A stretch of DNA of 64,000 bases from an uncultured Roseovarius sp. GTDB lineage: Bacteria; Pseudomonadota; Alphaproteobacteria; Rhodobacterales; Rhodobacteraceae. Location of the stretch: the NCBI RefSeq assembly GCF_913057115.1, contig NZ_CAJXNN010000019.1:1-64000 (forward strand). Reading direction: 5' to 3'. This document shows, piece after piece, positions 42,868 through 51,728 of this stretch; the stretch's first letter is position 1; every line of letters starts with the position of its first letter. The translations under genes were made by a program, and so were the position numbers. A model generated the notes under the pieces. That model did no database searches. It had not been told where the DNA came from and worked only from the letters and a program-made list of their open reading frames with translations.

Positions 42868-44364
42868 ATGTCCGACCTGATAGATAGCCCCGTCGAGGGT
42901 GAAAACGCCCCGGAATTTTCTGTTTCCGAGCTGTCTGGCGCGGTGAAGCGCGCGATTGAGGGCGGCTTTTCCCATGTTCGGGTGCGCGGCGAGGTGGGCC
43001 GGGTCAGCCGCCCACGCTCGGGTCATGTTTATATGGACCTCAAGGATGATCGTGCGGTTTTGGCCGGGGTGATCTGGAAAGGCATCGCCTCGCGCTTGGC
43101 CGTGCAGCCCGAGGAGGGCATGGAGGTCGTTGCCACCGGGCGTTTGACCACTTTCCCGGGGCAATCGCGCTATCAGATCGTGATCGAGGATATCAAACCC
43201 GCCGGGGTTGGCGCGCTGATGGCGATGCTGGAGGCGCGCAAGAAGGCATTGGCCGGTGAGGGGCTTTTCGCACCCGAACGCAAGCGGGCCTTGCCGTTCT
43301 TGCCCGAGGTGATCGGGGTTGTGACCTCGCCGTCCGGCGCGGTGATCCGCGATATCCTGCACCGTTTGCGGGATCGGTTCCCGCGCAAGGTGCTGATCTG
43401 GCCGGTGGCGGTGCAGGGCGAGAAATGCGCGCCCGAGGTGACCCGCGCGATAGAAGGCTTCAATGCGCTGACGCCGGGGGGGGCGTTGCCCCGGCCCGAT
43501 TTGCTGATCGTGGCGCGCGGTGGTGGCTCCATCGAGGACTTGTGGGGGTTTAACGAGGAATCGGTGGTGCGGGCGGCTGCCGCCTCGGAAATTCCGCTGA
43601 TTTCGGCGGTGGGGCACGAAACCGATACCACGTTGATTGATTACGCTTCTGACAAGCGCGCGCCGACGCCCACGGCGGCGGCGGAACTGGCGGTGCCGGT
43701 GCGGCTGGATCTGTTGGCGTGGCTGGATAATCAGGATGCGCGGTTGACCCATGCCCTGACCCAAGGGGTGGCCAACCGGGGGCAACGCCTGCGCGATCTG
43801 TCGCGCGCCTTGCCGCGGGTGGAAACGCTAGTGGAAGGGCCGCGGCAGCGGTTGGATGCCTGGAGTGACAGGTTGCCCGCCGCGCTGATCCGGGGGGTGC
43901 AGATGCGGCGGGTGAAACTCTCCGAGGCGGCGGGTGCCTTGCGGCCGGGGCTTTTGCGGCGCGGTGTGGACGGCGACCGGCGGCGGTTGGACAATACAGC
44001 CGCGCGGCTGAACCTGCACACCCTGCGCCGCGATATCGAAGGCAAACGTCGCGATCTGGATGGTTTGACGCGGCGGTTTTCCGAGGCGGCCACCCGGCAG
44101 CAACGCGGCTGGCGAGATCGGTTGGAGGGGCTTGACCGGCTGCGTGAAACGCTTGGATACAAGGCGACGCTGAAGCGCGGTTATGCCGTGGTGCGCGGTG
44201 ACGGGGATGTTGTCACGACCAAGGCCAAGGCGGCCAAGGCGCGCGCCTTGGCGATCGAGTTTGCCGATGGGGTTTTGGACGTGGGCCAAGGGGCCGCGCC
44301 CAAGCCAGCGCGCAAGCCCGCCAAGCCAAAAGACAGCCCGCCGGATCAGGGCAGCTTGTTCTAG
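42868..44364 (+). CDS. xseA: exodeoxyribonuclease VII large subunit
   Basis: XseA with XseB degrades single-stranded DNA. The N-terminal OB-fold (about 12-110) is followed by VIGVVTSPSGAVIRDILHRL, PDLLIVARGGGSIEDLWGFN, SAVGHETDTTLIDYASDKRAPTPTAAAE, a long helical region and LKRGYAVVRGDGDVV near the end. Length 498 is normal. ATG 42868 is the family start. The TAG stop takes its G from the first base of the MITE inserted there, so the last residues (GSLF) may differ from the ancestral C-terminus. Confidence 0.94.
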   Translation: MSDLIDSPVEGENAPEFSVSELSGAVKRAIEGGFSHVRVRGEVGRVSRPRSGHVYMDLKDDRAVLAGVIWKGIASRLAVQPEEGMEVVATGRLTTFPGQSRYQIVIEDIKPAGVGALMAMLEARKKALAGEGLFAPERKRALPFLPEVIGVVTSPSGAVIRDILHRLRDRFPRKVLIWPVAVQGEKCAPEVTRAIEGFNALTPGGALPRPDLLIVARGGGSIEDLWGFNEESVVRAAAASEIPLISAVGHETDTTLIDYASDKRAPTPTAAAELAVPVRLDLLAWLDNQDARLTHALTQGVANRGQRLRDLSRALPRVETLVEGPRQRLDAWSDRLPAALIRGVQMRRVKLSEAAGALRPGLLRRGVDGDRRRLDNTAARLNLHTLRRDIEGKRRDLDGLTRRFSEAATRQQRGWRDRLEGLDRLRETLGYKATLKRGYAVVRGDGDVVTTKAKAAKARALAIEFADGVLDVGQGAAPKPARKPAKPKDSPPDQGSLF

Positions 44365-44629
44365 GGTCCGTGGACAATCATCAACCGCCACCAGCGCGAG
44401 ACGGATTTTGCACAGCGCCAGGCGCTTTGACCGCCGCGATGTGGGTCATCGCAAGGGCGAAGCAACGCAGCGGTGGGCAAAATCCGCTGCGCCCCCAAGG
44501 GGTTTCGCCAAAATCGCCCATTTCTGCGTCATTCGAGCTTGAATTAGCCCGCTAGTCCTGCGCTCAAATTCCTTGAACTGAGCGATTTTGGACTGAAACT
44601 GGTGGTGGTTGATGATTGTCCACGGACCC
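44364..44629. mobile_element. 266-bp MITE-like element with 31-bp terminal inverted repeats
   Basis: The left end GGGTCCGTGGACAATCATCA... (44364-44394) matches the inverted right end (44599-44629) at 30 of 31 positions. TA flanks both sides, consistent with a TA target duplication. The inner 204 bp contain no transposase-size frame. By terminus type it looks like a non-autonomous derivative of an IS5- or IS630-like element; that family call is uncertain. Confidence 0.82.
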
Positions 44630-44644
44630 TAACCGACGCGCGGG

Positions 44645-44691
44645 CAAGGATTTTCGAAAATCCTTGGCCCAAGCGGTTTCGAAACCGCTTG
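44645..44691. repeat. pair of 22-bp perfect palindromes
   Basis: CAAGGATTTTCGAAAATCCTTG and CAAGCGGTTTCGAAACCGCTTG stand three bases apart. The two-hairpin layout resembles the 22.4- and 30.3-kb repeats but the sequence differs. It lies just before the end of the minus-strand secreted-protein gene. Confidence 0.75.
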
Positions 44692-44696
44692 CGCGC

Positions 44697-45104
44697 TTAA
44701 ACGCCCACCTTTGGCCCTGGGCATTCCAGCGGCTCATCGCTTTGGCGGACCTCGTAAAGCTCCGTCGCCTGCGGGTCGTTTTCGTAGCGCGCGATCAGGC
44801 CATTGGGGCCTTGCAGGAAGCTCCAGCATTGCGGCTCGGGGCGGTCTTCGTAGGTAAAACAGATCAACCCGCCCTCATCGGTGAACCAGCGCCCCTCCTT
44901 GCAGTCGCCATCTAGAAAAGACCAACGCACATAGCGGCCGCTGAGGTATTCCTCGGCCCCGTAAGGCGCGCCGCCATTGCCATAGTAGAAGGTTTTGCCG
45001 GTGGTATAGGCCTCAAACTCTTCCGCTGTCATCGGTCGGTCCGCCGCCCATGTCGGGCCGGAGGTCATCGTTATCAGGCACAGGATCAGGATGCGGGTGG
45101 TCAT
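44697..45104 (-). CDS. small secreted protein of unknown function
   Basis: A Sec signal (MTTRILILCLITMTSGPTWAA) is followed by a 115-residue domain rich in aromatic residues and containing three cysteines (GDCKEGRWFTDEGGLICFTYEDRPEPQCWSFL). The family seems to be a conserved roseobacter hypothetical; no function is known. Its start lies 92 bp inside the 3' end of the alkB-type gene in another frame, an unusually long overlap. Confidence 0.75.
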   Translation of the reverse strand: MTTRILILCLITMTSGPTWAADRPMTAEEFEAYTTGKTFYYGNGGAPYGAEEYLSGRYVRWSFLDGDCKEGRWFTDEGGLICFTYEDRPEPQCWSFLQGPNGLIARYENDPQATELYEVRQSDEPLECPGPKVGV

Positions 45105-46224
45105 GCGCCCAGTTTGTCACAGCCTTGGGCACGATGCCACCGGCGCGGGCGTGGGCCAGAACGGCGGGCGGAATATCGCGGGCGCGCGGCGCTTGGGGGG
45201 CCACGGTCCAACCCGGTTGCCAATCCTCGCAGAGCGGGTCCATCACCCGACGCCAGAGCGGGGGGATGGTGGCAAGGCAGGCCATGACAGGCAGAGAATA
45301 GGGCAGCGTTGGCATGCGTTCCGTGTCCAGTTGCAGGGCGGGGTAGGGACGATTGGGGCTGACGTGGTGATCCGAGTGGCGCGGGGCGTTGACCATCATC
45401 GCCGAGGAATACCACTCGGGCGCATTCCAAGAGTGTCGTGGACCGACCGGTTCCAATCGGCCATCGGCCATGACCGCGCGGCGCAATCCGTAATGTTGCA
45501 CGTAGTCGGCCATCAGGATTTGGATTTGCGCGTAAATCGCCATGAAAAGCAGGGCTGCGATGCCCTTGCCCCCAAGTGACAGGCCAGCGATGGCGATCAG
45601 GCCCGCGGCCCCGACCGTATAGATTGCGAAAGGGTGCGAAAGGGTGATGTGGCCGCGTCTGAGGCGGGTCTCGGCCTCGAATGACTGGCGGAATGACCGC
45701 CACCAGGCGCGTGGCGCATAGCGCCAGAAGCCCATGCCTTTCCTGGGGCTGTTGGGGTCTTTTTCGCTGCCGACATGAACGTGGTGAATGAGCATATGGG
45801 CGCTGGCGTGATGCCCCATCAGGACAGAGGTATAGATCAGCCGCCCCATCAGGCGCATGGCGCGTGGCGGGCGGTGGATGAGTTCATGAGCGACGGGATG
45901 GGAGATTTGCCCGAAAAGCAGCGCGGCGGTAATCGCGACCAGCGCGCGTTCAACGAACGACAGGCCGCTTGGCCCGGCAACGGCCCATAGCGCCATGGCC
46001 AAAAGGGCAAAATGAGCAAGGCCAAGGACAACCAGAAGGCGGTCGGCGGCGGGAAATTCAGCCTCGGGGTCGGCGTTTTCGGCTTCGCGCGCGGCCAGCT
46101 TGTCCATCACGAAAACCAGTACCGTGATATAGCCAAGCGCGGCCCAGCCCCATGGCCCGCCGTATAAGGCGGCCAGTGCAATCAAGCCCACAGGGGCAAG
46201 CGTGGCGAAGGCGAAAAGACCCAT
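45013..46224 (-). CDS. alkB: membrane di-iron alkane 1-monooxygenase-like protein
   Basis: AlkB-type enzymes hydroxylate terminal carbons of alkanes using rubredoxin. The His clusters are present: HPVAHELIHR, GHHASAHMLIHHVHVG and NAPRHSDHH, with membrane helices before and between. The 403-residue length is right and MGLFAFATLAPVG is a good start. No rubredoxin gene is adjacent. The C-terminus is a His/Pro/Asp-rich tail (NWAHDHPHPDPVPDNDD) that overlaps the next gene by 92 bp. Other acyl-chain hydroxylases of this family remain possible. Confidence 0.88.
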   Translation of the reverse strand: MGLFAFATLAPVGLIALAALYGGPWGWAALGYITVLVFVMDKLAAREAENADPEAEFPAADRLLVVLGLAHFALLAMALWAVAGPSGLSFVERALVAITAALLFGQISHPVAHELIHRPPRAMRLMGRLIYTSVLMGHHASAHMLIHHVHVGSEKDPNSPRKGMGFWRYAPRAWWRSFRQSFEAETRLRRGHITLSHPFAIYTVGAAGLIAIAGLSLGGKGIAALLFMAIYAQIQILMADYVQHYGLRRAVMADGRLEPVGPRHSWNAPEWYSSAMMVNAPRHSDHHVSPNRPYPALQLDTERMPTLPYSLPVMACLATIPPLWRRVMDPLCEDWQPGWTVAPQAPRARDIPPAVLAHARAGGIVPKAVTNWAHDHPHPDPVPDNDDLRPDMGGGPTDDSGRV

Positions 46225-46405
46225 GATGTCATCCCGGTTTGGATTGCAGTACACTACAAAAGGTAAATCCGGCCTTGCCGAGGCAGGACAGGGGGAATTT
46301 TGCGGCGGCTGAAACGCTTACGGCTGTCTCAGTGTCGCTTTTGACCACGCATTGGCGGGGATGGGGCGCTATCCCACCGCCAAGGATCATCAGGGGACGA
46401 CGCGC

Positions 46406-48091
46406 ATGGCACTGGATGAACGCAAGGGCGTGTGGAAATCGGGCAAGGGCAAGGGGCGGCATACGCCCAAGGGCCGGCAGCTTGAAGATCAGGCATGGGA
46501 CGAGGTGCGCGCGCTTTTGGGCGACGGGCCGCGGCGGCGTGACCTGTTGATCGAATATCTGCACCTGATTCAGGACAAGTTCGGCCATCTGTCGGCAGCG
46601 CATCTGCGCGCCTTGGCCGAGGAACTGCGCATCGCACAGGCCGAGGTTTATGAGGTCGCCACCTTCTATGCGCATTTCGACGTGGTGAAAGAAGGCGAGA
46701 CTCCGCCGCCTGCGCTGACCATCCGGGTTTGCGATTCCCTGTCGTGCGAACTGGCCGGCGCGCAGCAGTTGAAGGCCGCGCTTGAGGATGGGTTGGACCC
46801 TGCGGAGGTCCGTGTGCTGCGCGCGCCTTGCATGGGCCGCTGTGACACTGCGCCGGTTCTGGAACTGGGGCACAAGCATATCGACCATGCCACACCGGAC
46901 AAGGTGAAAGCGGCGATTGCCGCGAATGACACACAGGCGGAAATCCCGGAATATCAATCGCTTGTGGATTATCGTTCAAGTGGTGGTTACGAAAAACTGA
47001 CCGAGCTGCGGGAGGGCGGCGATTTTGACGCTGTCCAAGAGGAATTGCTGGACGCGGGCCTGCGTGGGCTTGGCGGCGCTGGATTCCCTTCGGGGCGCAA
47101 ATGGGGTTTCGTGCGGGCCGAGGCCGGGCCGCGCTACTTGGCCGTGAATGGCGACGAGGGCGAGCCGGGCACCTTCAAGGACCGCTTTTACCTTGAACGG
47201 CAACCCCATGTTTTCCTTGAAGGAATGTTGATCGCGGCCTGGGCCGTCGAGGCGGAAACCTGCTTTATCTACATGCGCGATGAATATCCCGCAGTTTTGA
47301 AAATCCTTGCCGATGAGATCGCCGCCCTTGAAGAGGCCGGGATCGTGGCAAAGGGGTATATCGACCTGCGCCGTGGCGCGGGGGCCTATATCTGTGGCGA
47401 AGAAAGCGCGATGATCGAGTCGATCGAGGGCAAACGCGGCCTGCCGCGGCACCGCCCGCCTTTCGTGGCGCAGGTGGGGATTTTCAACCGCCCGACCCTC
47501 GTGAACAACGTCGAGACGCTGTATTGGGTCACCCGTGTCTTGCGCGAGGGCAAGGAAATCCTGTCGGGTGTCGAAAAGAACGGCCGCAAGGGCCTGCGCT
47601 CTTACTCGGTGTCGGGGCGGGTAAAGAACCCCGGTGTGCATCTGTTGCCCGCCGGGTCGACCATCACCGATATCATCGAAGCCGCCGGTGGCATGTTGGA
47701 AGGGCACAGTTTCAAGGCCTATCAGCCGGGCGGTCCGTCCTCGGGGCTGCTGCCCGCGTCGCTGAACGATGTGCCGCTGGATTTCGATACGCTGCAACCG
47801 CATGGCACCTTTATCGGCTCAGCGGCGGTTGTCATCCTGTCGGATCAGGACAGCGCCAAGGAGGCAGCGCTCAACATGCTGCGGTTCTTCGAGGATGAAA
47901 GCTGTGGCCAATGCACGCCGTGCCGGGCGGGCTGTGAAAAGGCGGTGAAGCTGATGCAGGCCGATGCTTGGGATCAGCCGCTTCTGGAAGAGCTGTGTCA
48001 GGCCATGGCGGATGCGTCGATCTGTGGTTTGGGGCAGGCCGCGCCCAACCCGATTCGCCTGACGATGAAGCACTTCCCCGACGAAGTTTGA
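46406..48091 (+). CDS. fused NuoE-NuoF-type NADH dehydrogenase (diaphorase) subunit
   Basis: Residues about 40-175 are a thioredoxin-like NuoE domain with [2Fe-2S] ligands in VCDSLSCELAG and APCMGRCDTAP. Residues about 195-555 are NuoF: GLGGAGFPSGRKWGF, VNGDEGEPGTFKDR (FMN/NADH), and the 4Fe-4S motif ESCGQCTPCRAGC. Such fusions are the diaphorase part of NAD-dependent formate dehydrogenases, equal to fdsG plus fdsB, or of soluble hydrogenases. The catalytic fdsA subunit is not next door; a YhhN gene follows instead. The start 46406 has AGGGGA upstream. Complex I nuoE/nuoF are separate genes elsewhere in relatives. Confidence 0.88.
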   Translation: MALDERKGVWKSGKGKGRHTPKGRQLEDQAWDEVRALLGDGPRRRDLLIEYLHLIQDKFGHLSAAHLRALAEELRIAQAEVYEVATFYAHFDVVKEGETPPPALTIRVCDSLSCELAGAQQLKAALEDGLDPAEVRVLRAPCMGRCDTAPVLELGHKHIDHATPDKVKAAIAANDTQAEIPEYQSLVDYRSSGGYEKLTELREGGDFDAVQEELLDAGLRGLGGAGFPSGRKWGFVRAEAGPRYLAVNGDEGEPGTFKDRFYLERQPHVFLEGMLIAAWAVEAETCFIYMRDEYPAVLKILADEIAALEEAGIVAKGYIDLRRGAGAYICGEESAMIESIEGKRGLPRHRPPFVAQVGIFNRPTLVNNVETLYWVTRVLREGKEILSGVEKNGRKGLRSYSVSGRVKNPGVHLLPAGSTITDIIEAAGGMLEGHSFKAYQPGGPSSGLLPASLNDVPLDFDTLQPHGTFIGSAAVVILSDQDSAKEAALNMLRFFEDESCGQCTPCRAGCEKAVKLMQADAWDQPLLEELCQAMADASICGLGQAAPNPIRLTMKHFPDEV

Positions 48092-48711
48092 CTTTGGTTG
48101 CAGCAGGAGTGGCAGGGGCTGCGGCCCTTGCCTATGGGCTGTGGTATTGCCACCGCGCCCCTTCGCTTTTGCGCAGTGTGATCAAAACCCTTCCTTTGGC
48201 GGTGATGGCCGGGCTGGCCTTTTTCGCGGCGGCACCTTTGGTCTTGGTCGCAGGGTTTGCGCTGTCCGCCCTTGGCGATCTGGCCCTGTCGCGGCGCGGG
48301 GAGGCGGCGTTTTTGACGGGCCTTGTCGGTTTTGCCGCCGCGCATATCGCCTTTATCTGGGTTTTCGCCGGGATGGCGCAGGGGGCGCTGCCGCTTGTGC
48401 CTGCGGTGATCCTGCTTATCTATGCGGCAAGTAGCGAGCTTTGGCTTGCCCCTCATACCGGCACACTACGCTGGCCAGTGCGGGGCTACGTGGCCCTGAT
48501 CGCCGGGATGGGGCTGATGGCGCTGATGCTGCCTGTGGGCTATGGGATCGTGACTTTGGGGGCTGTGCTATTTATTGCCTCCGATACCCTGCTTGCCGTT
48601 CAGATGTTCCGCATGGCCGCAGATCACCCGCTTCAGCGGGTGGTTTCGGTGGCGCTCTGGGCGCTTTACATTGCTGCGCAGGGGCTGATCCTCTGGGGCT
48701 TTACCAGCTGA
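48088..48711 (+). CDS. YhhN/TMEM86-family membrane protein (lysoplasmalogenase-like)
   Basis: About 207 residues with eight hydrophobic helices and the family pattern FALSALGDLALSRRGEAAFLTGLVGFAAAHIAF, later FIASDTLLAVQMF. TMEM86/YhhN proteins hydrolyse lysoplasmalogen in animals; the bacterial role is less certain. No ATG fits. The frame most likely starts at TTG 48088, overlapping the TGA of the diaphorase gene (TTGA), or at the TTG two codons later. The ORF-track start lies inside the upstream gene. Confidence 0.78.
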   Translation: MTLVAAGVAGAAALAYGLWYCHRAPSLLRSVIKTLPLAVMAGLAFFAAAPLVLVAGFALSALGDLALSRRGEAAFLTGLVGFAAAHIAFIWVFAGMAQGALPLVPAVILLIYAASSELWLAPHTGTLRWPVRGYVALIAGMGLMALMLPVGYGIVTLGAVLFIASDTLLAVQMFRMAADHPLQRVVSVALWALYIAAQGLILWGFTS

Positions 48712-48805
48712 CTGGGGGCAAGCCTTTCAAATCCCCATGATCCGCAGTAAAGCGGAACACGGTTGACCGGTTTTCGGCAGGTCACATCAACCCAGCGGAG
48801 GACGC

Positions 48806-50230
48806 ATGGCGTTTTTCAAGAAGTTAAAAGAACGGTTGTTCAAATCCTCGTCCAAGATCGAGGATGGTTTGGATGCGATTGTCGAGGAGGGCGGCGAGGA
48901 GGAGCTTGCCGAGCCCCCTGAGCCGACACCTGAGCCAGATCCGGAACCGACACCAGAGCCCGCCCCCCAACCGGAACCAACCCCGGAACCGGAGCCCGCG
49001 CCCGAACCAGAGCCCGCGCCCGAACCAGAGCCTGCGCCCGAACCAGAGCCCGAACCCGAGCCTGAGCCAGTACCGCAACCCAAACCGGAGCCTTTCCCAG
49101 AGCCGACCCCGGAACCTGAACCCACGCCGGTCCAGCCTCCGGAGACCGAGCCAGACCCCGAGTCGCCCCCGCAGGAGGTGCCACCCACACCCAGCGAGGT
49201 GCCGCCCTCGGCCCCTGTGGAACTGCCTGATGAGGCACCGCAGGAAGCGCCTGTCTATTCTGACCCAACGCCAAGCCCGACACCGATTGAAATCCCGTCC
49301 GACACGCCGTTCGAGACTCGCGCCGAGGCCCCGCAGAAACCCGGTTTCCTTGGCCGTCTTCTGGGCCGCGGTGAGGCCAAGAAAACCGTTACCCGCCGGG
49401 TGCTGGACGACGATATGCTGGAGCAGCTCGAAGAGCTGCTGATCACCGCAGATATGGGCGTCGATACCGCCCTGCGCGTCACCGCCAACATGGCCGAAGG
49501 GCGCATGGGCAAGAAGCTGTCGACACAGGAAATCAAGGAACTTCTGGCGCAGGAGATTGCCCGCATCATGGAGCCCGTGGCGCGGCCCATGCCGATCTAT
49601 CCCAAAACCCCGCAGGTGGTTTTGGTGGTGGGCGTCAACGGCTCGGGCAAGACCACGACCATTGGCAAACTGGCCAGTCAGTTCAAGGCAGCGGGCAAAC
49701 AGGTGGTGATTGCCGCCGGTGATACCTTCCGCGCCGCCGCGGTTGAGCAGCTTCAGGTTTGGGGCGATCGCGCCGGGGTGCCGGTTCTGACCGCGCCCGA
49801 AGGCTCGGACCCGGCCAGCCTTGCTTTTGATGCGATGACCAAGGCACAGGCCGAGGGCGCGGACCTGTTGATGATCGACACCGCCGGGCGCTTGCAGAAC
49901 CGCCAAGACCTTATGGAAGAACTGGCCAAGATCGTGCGCGTGATCCGCAAGAAGGACGAAAGCGCACCGCATAACACCCTTTTGGTGCTGGATGCGACCA
50001 CCGGGCAGAATGCCTTGTCACAGGTCGAGACCTTCCAGAAGCTGTCGGATGTCTCTGGGCTTGTGATGACCAAGCTGGACGGCACAGCGCGTGGCGGGGT
50101 TCTTGTGGCGCTGGCTGACAAGTTCGGCTTGCCCATTCACGCCATCGGGGTGGGGGAGCAGATCGACGATCTGGCCCCCTTCGACCCCGAGGAGTTCGCC
50201 GCGGCCCTCACCGGCCTGGAAGCGGGATGA
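48806..50230 (+). CDS. ftsY: signal recognition particle receptor FtsY with a Pro-Glu repeat linker
   Basis: FtsY docks SRP-ribosome complexes at the membrane. The first 20 residues are a basic amphipathic membrane-targeting helix. A spacer of about 110 residues follows, composed largely of PEPEPxPEP units. The NG GTPase domain begins near residue 190, with G1 [28 protein letters not shown]3 DTAGRLQN, G4 [10 protein letters not shown] and the C-terminal [10 protein letters not shown]. coli FtsY also has an acidic A domain, but the regular Pro-Glu form here is striking. A leader of about 95 bp separates it from YhhN. Confidence 0.96.
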   Translation: MAFFKKLKERLFKSSSKIEDGLDAIVEEGGEEELAEPPEPTPEPDPEPTPEPAPQPEPTPEPEPAPEPEPAPEPEPAPEPEPEPEPEPVPQPKPEPFPEPTPEPEPTPVQPPETEPDPESPPQEVPPTPSEVPPSAPVELPDEAPQEAPVYSDPTPSPTPIEIPSDTPFETRAEAPQKPGFLGRLLGRGEAKKTVTRRVLDDDMLEQLEELLITADMGVDTALRVTANMAEGRMGKKLSTQEIKELLAQEIARIMEPVARPMPIYPKTPQVVLVVGVNGSGKTTTIGKLASQFKAAGKQVVIAAGDTFRAAAVEQLQVWGDRAGVPVLTAPEGSDPASLAFDAMTKAQAEGADLLMIDTAGRLQNRQDLMEELAKIVRVIRKKDESAPHNTLLVLDATTGQNALSQVETFQKLSDVSGLVMTKLDGTARGGVLVALADKFGLPIHAIGVGEQIDDLAPFDPEEFAAALTGLEAG

Positions 50231-50250
50231 CAGGTACGCTGCGAAGCGCT

Positions 50251-50745
50251 CTATTGCGTGCCCATCCATTTTTCCAGAAGGCGCAAGACGTAGAGCACCA
50301 CAAGCACGATGCCCGTGGCCATGGCCGCGAGCGGCATTTGACCCGCACCGCAGGCCAGCCCGATCGCGCCCGCCAGCCACATCGAGGCACCCGTGGTGAT
50401 GTTGTGCACCTCGCCGCGCGAGGTAAAGATGATACCTGCCGCCAGAAATGCCACGCCGGCTGTCACCGCCTCGATCAGGCGCAGGGGATCGACGCGCAGC
50501 GCATCTTCGGCGCCGAAGGGCAGGGCGGCCAGTTGTTGACTGATCAGAATGAATAGGCAGGCGGCCATGGAGACCAGCATATGGGTTCGCAGGCCCGCCG
50601 GTTTCTGCCGGCGTTCACGTTCGGCCCCGATGACCGCGCCCAGCACCAGGGCCGCCGTAAGGCGCGTTCCGGCAATGATCGGCGGTACGGCTGAGAAGGT
50701 GCCGGAAAGCTCATCTGCTATGATATCGAAGGCGTATTCGTACAT
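50251..50745 (-). CDS. MgtC/SapB-family membrane protein
   Basis: The start at 50745 gives a 164-residue protein with four to five helices and the MgtC signature LTAALVLGAVIGAERERRQKPAGLRTHMLVS. AGIIFTSRGEVHNITTGASMWLAGAIGLACG then follows. It ends 20 bp from the convergent ftsY stop. MgtC proteins affect Mg2+ and ATP homeostasis in pathogens; in free-living relatives the role is unclear. The C-terminal domain of long MgtC forms is absent, as in SapB-type members. Confidence 0.87.
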   Translation of the reverse strand: MYEYAFDIIADELSGTFSAVPPIIAGTRLTAALVLGAVIGAERERRQKPAGLRTHMLVSMAACLFILISQQLAALPFGAEDALRVDPLRLIEAVTAGVAFLAAGIIFTSRGEVHNITTGASMWLAGAIGLACGAGQMPLAAMATGIVLVVLYVLRLLEKWMGTQ

Positions 50746-50811
50746 AGGTCTGCCTCTATTGTCTTCGGGAAAGCCTAGCACGGTCCTGCCATGCTCCGCG
50801 AGGGGGCGGGG

Positions 50812-51714
50812 ATGAGCGATTGGCTGATTTCGCTGGAAGGTACAGAGGCCGGGCATCACCTAGCCCTTGCCTTGGCGCTGATGGCCGCACTTCTACATGC
50901 GGTTTTCGGCGCGATGCAGAAGGGGCGCTATGACCCTTGGTTGATGCGTGGGGCAATTGACGGGGCTTATGGGCTGATGGCCGCGCCTTTGGCGTTGTTT
51001 GTCGTTCCATGGCCCGGGGTGCATATGTGGCCCATTTTCGCAGGGGTTTTCGTGATCCATCTGGCCTACAAGGTCTTGCAGGCCATGGCCTATACGCGCG
51101 GTGCCTACACGGTGGTTTACCCGGTGGTGCGCGGCACCGGGCCGCTGTTTACCGTGATTGGCGCGTACCTTTTGTTCAACGAGACTTTCACGCCGGTGCA
51201 ATGGCTGGGCGTTGGGGTGCTCTTGGCCGGGATTTATGGGCTCGCCGTCTATAACCTGCGCCATTACCCATTGGACCGCGAAACCCTGCCTGCCGCGCTT
51301 GGGCTGGCGGTTCTGACCGGCCTTTTCGTGGCGCTTTATACCACTTATGACGCCTATGGCATTCGCGCGGCGTCGGACCCATTTACCTTTCTGGCATGGT
51401 TTTTCTTTGTCGACGGTTTGGTAATGCCGGTCGTGGCTTATATCAAATGGCGAAATATGCCCGTGTCGCCGAGGCTTGCGCCGCTTTTGCTGCGCGGTTG
51501 GATCGGCGGCGTGGTCGCCTTTGGCTCATTCGGGGCGGTGATGCTGGCCACACGGTTGGACAAGGTGGGCGAGGCCGCCGTGCTGCGCGAAACCTCGACG
51601 GTTTTCGCGGCACTCATCGGCTGGTTGGCACTGAAAGAAACGGTGGGGCCGCGCCGGATTGCATTGATGGCATTGATCGCGGCGGGGGCTGTGATAGTTG
51701 AGGTGGGCGGATAA
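50812..51714 (+). CDS. EamA-like drug/metabolite exporter
   Basis: A 300-residue, ten-helix protein with two EamA repeats. Typical segments are GPLFTVIGAYLLFNETFTPVQWLGVGVLLAGIYG and ETSTVFAALIGWLALKETVGPRR. The start at 50812 is backed by GAGGGGGCGGGG. It is followed 14 bp later by yciB, suggesting an operon of exporter, yciB and the PhnD-like gene. The substrate is unknown. Confidence 0.87.
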   Translation: MSDWLISLEGTEAGHHLALALALMAALLHAVFGAMQKGRYDPWLMRGAIDGAYGLMAAPLALFVVPWPGVHMWPIFAGVFVIHLAYKVLQAMAYTRGAYTVVYPVVRGTGPLFTVIGAYLLFNETFTPVQWLGVGVLLAGIYGLAVYNLRHYPLDRETLPAALGLAVLTGLFVALYTTYDAYGIRAASDPFTFLAWFFFVDGLVMPVVAYIKWRNMPVSPRLAPLLLRGWIGGVVAFGSFGAVMLATRLDKVGEAAVLRETSTVFAALIGWLALKETVGPRRIALMALIAAGAVIVEVGG

Positions 51715-51728
51715 ATGGCGAGGACCAG

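Noticed and set aside
48930-49140. tandem DNA repeats considered as CRISPR or minisatellite
   Set aside because: They are in frame within ftsY and encode the Pro-Glu linker; no spacer-repeat structure.
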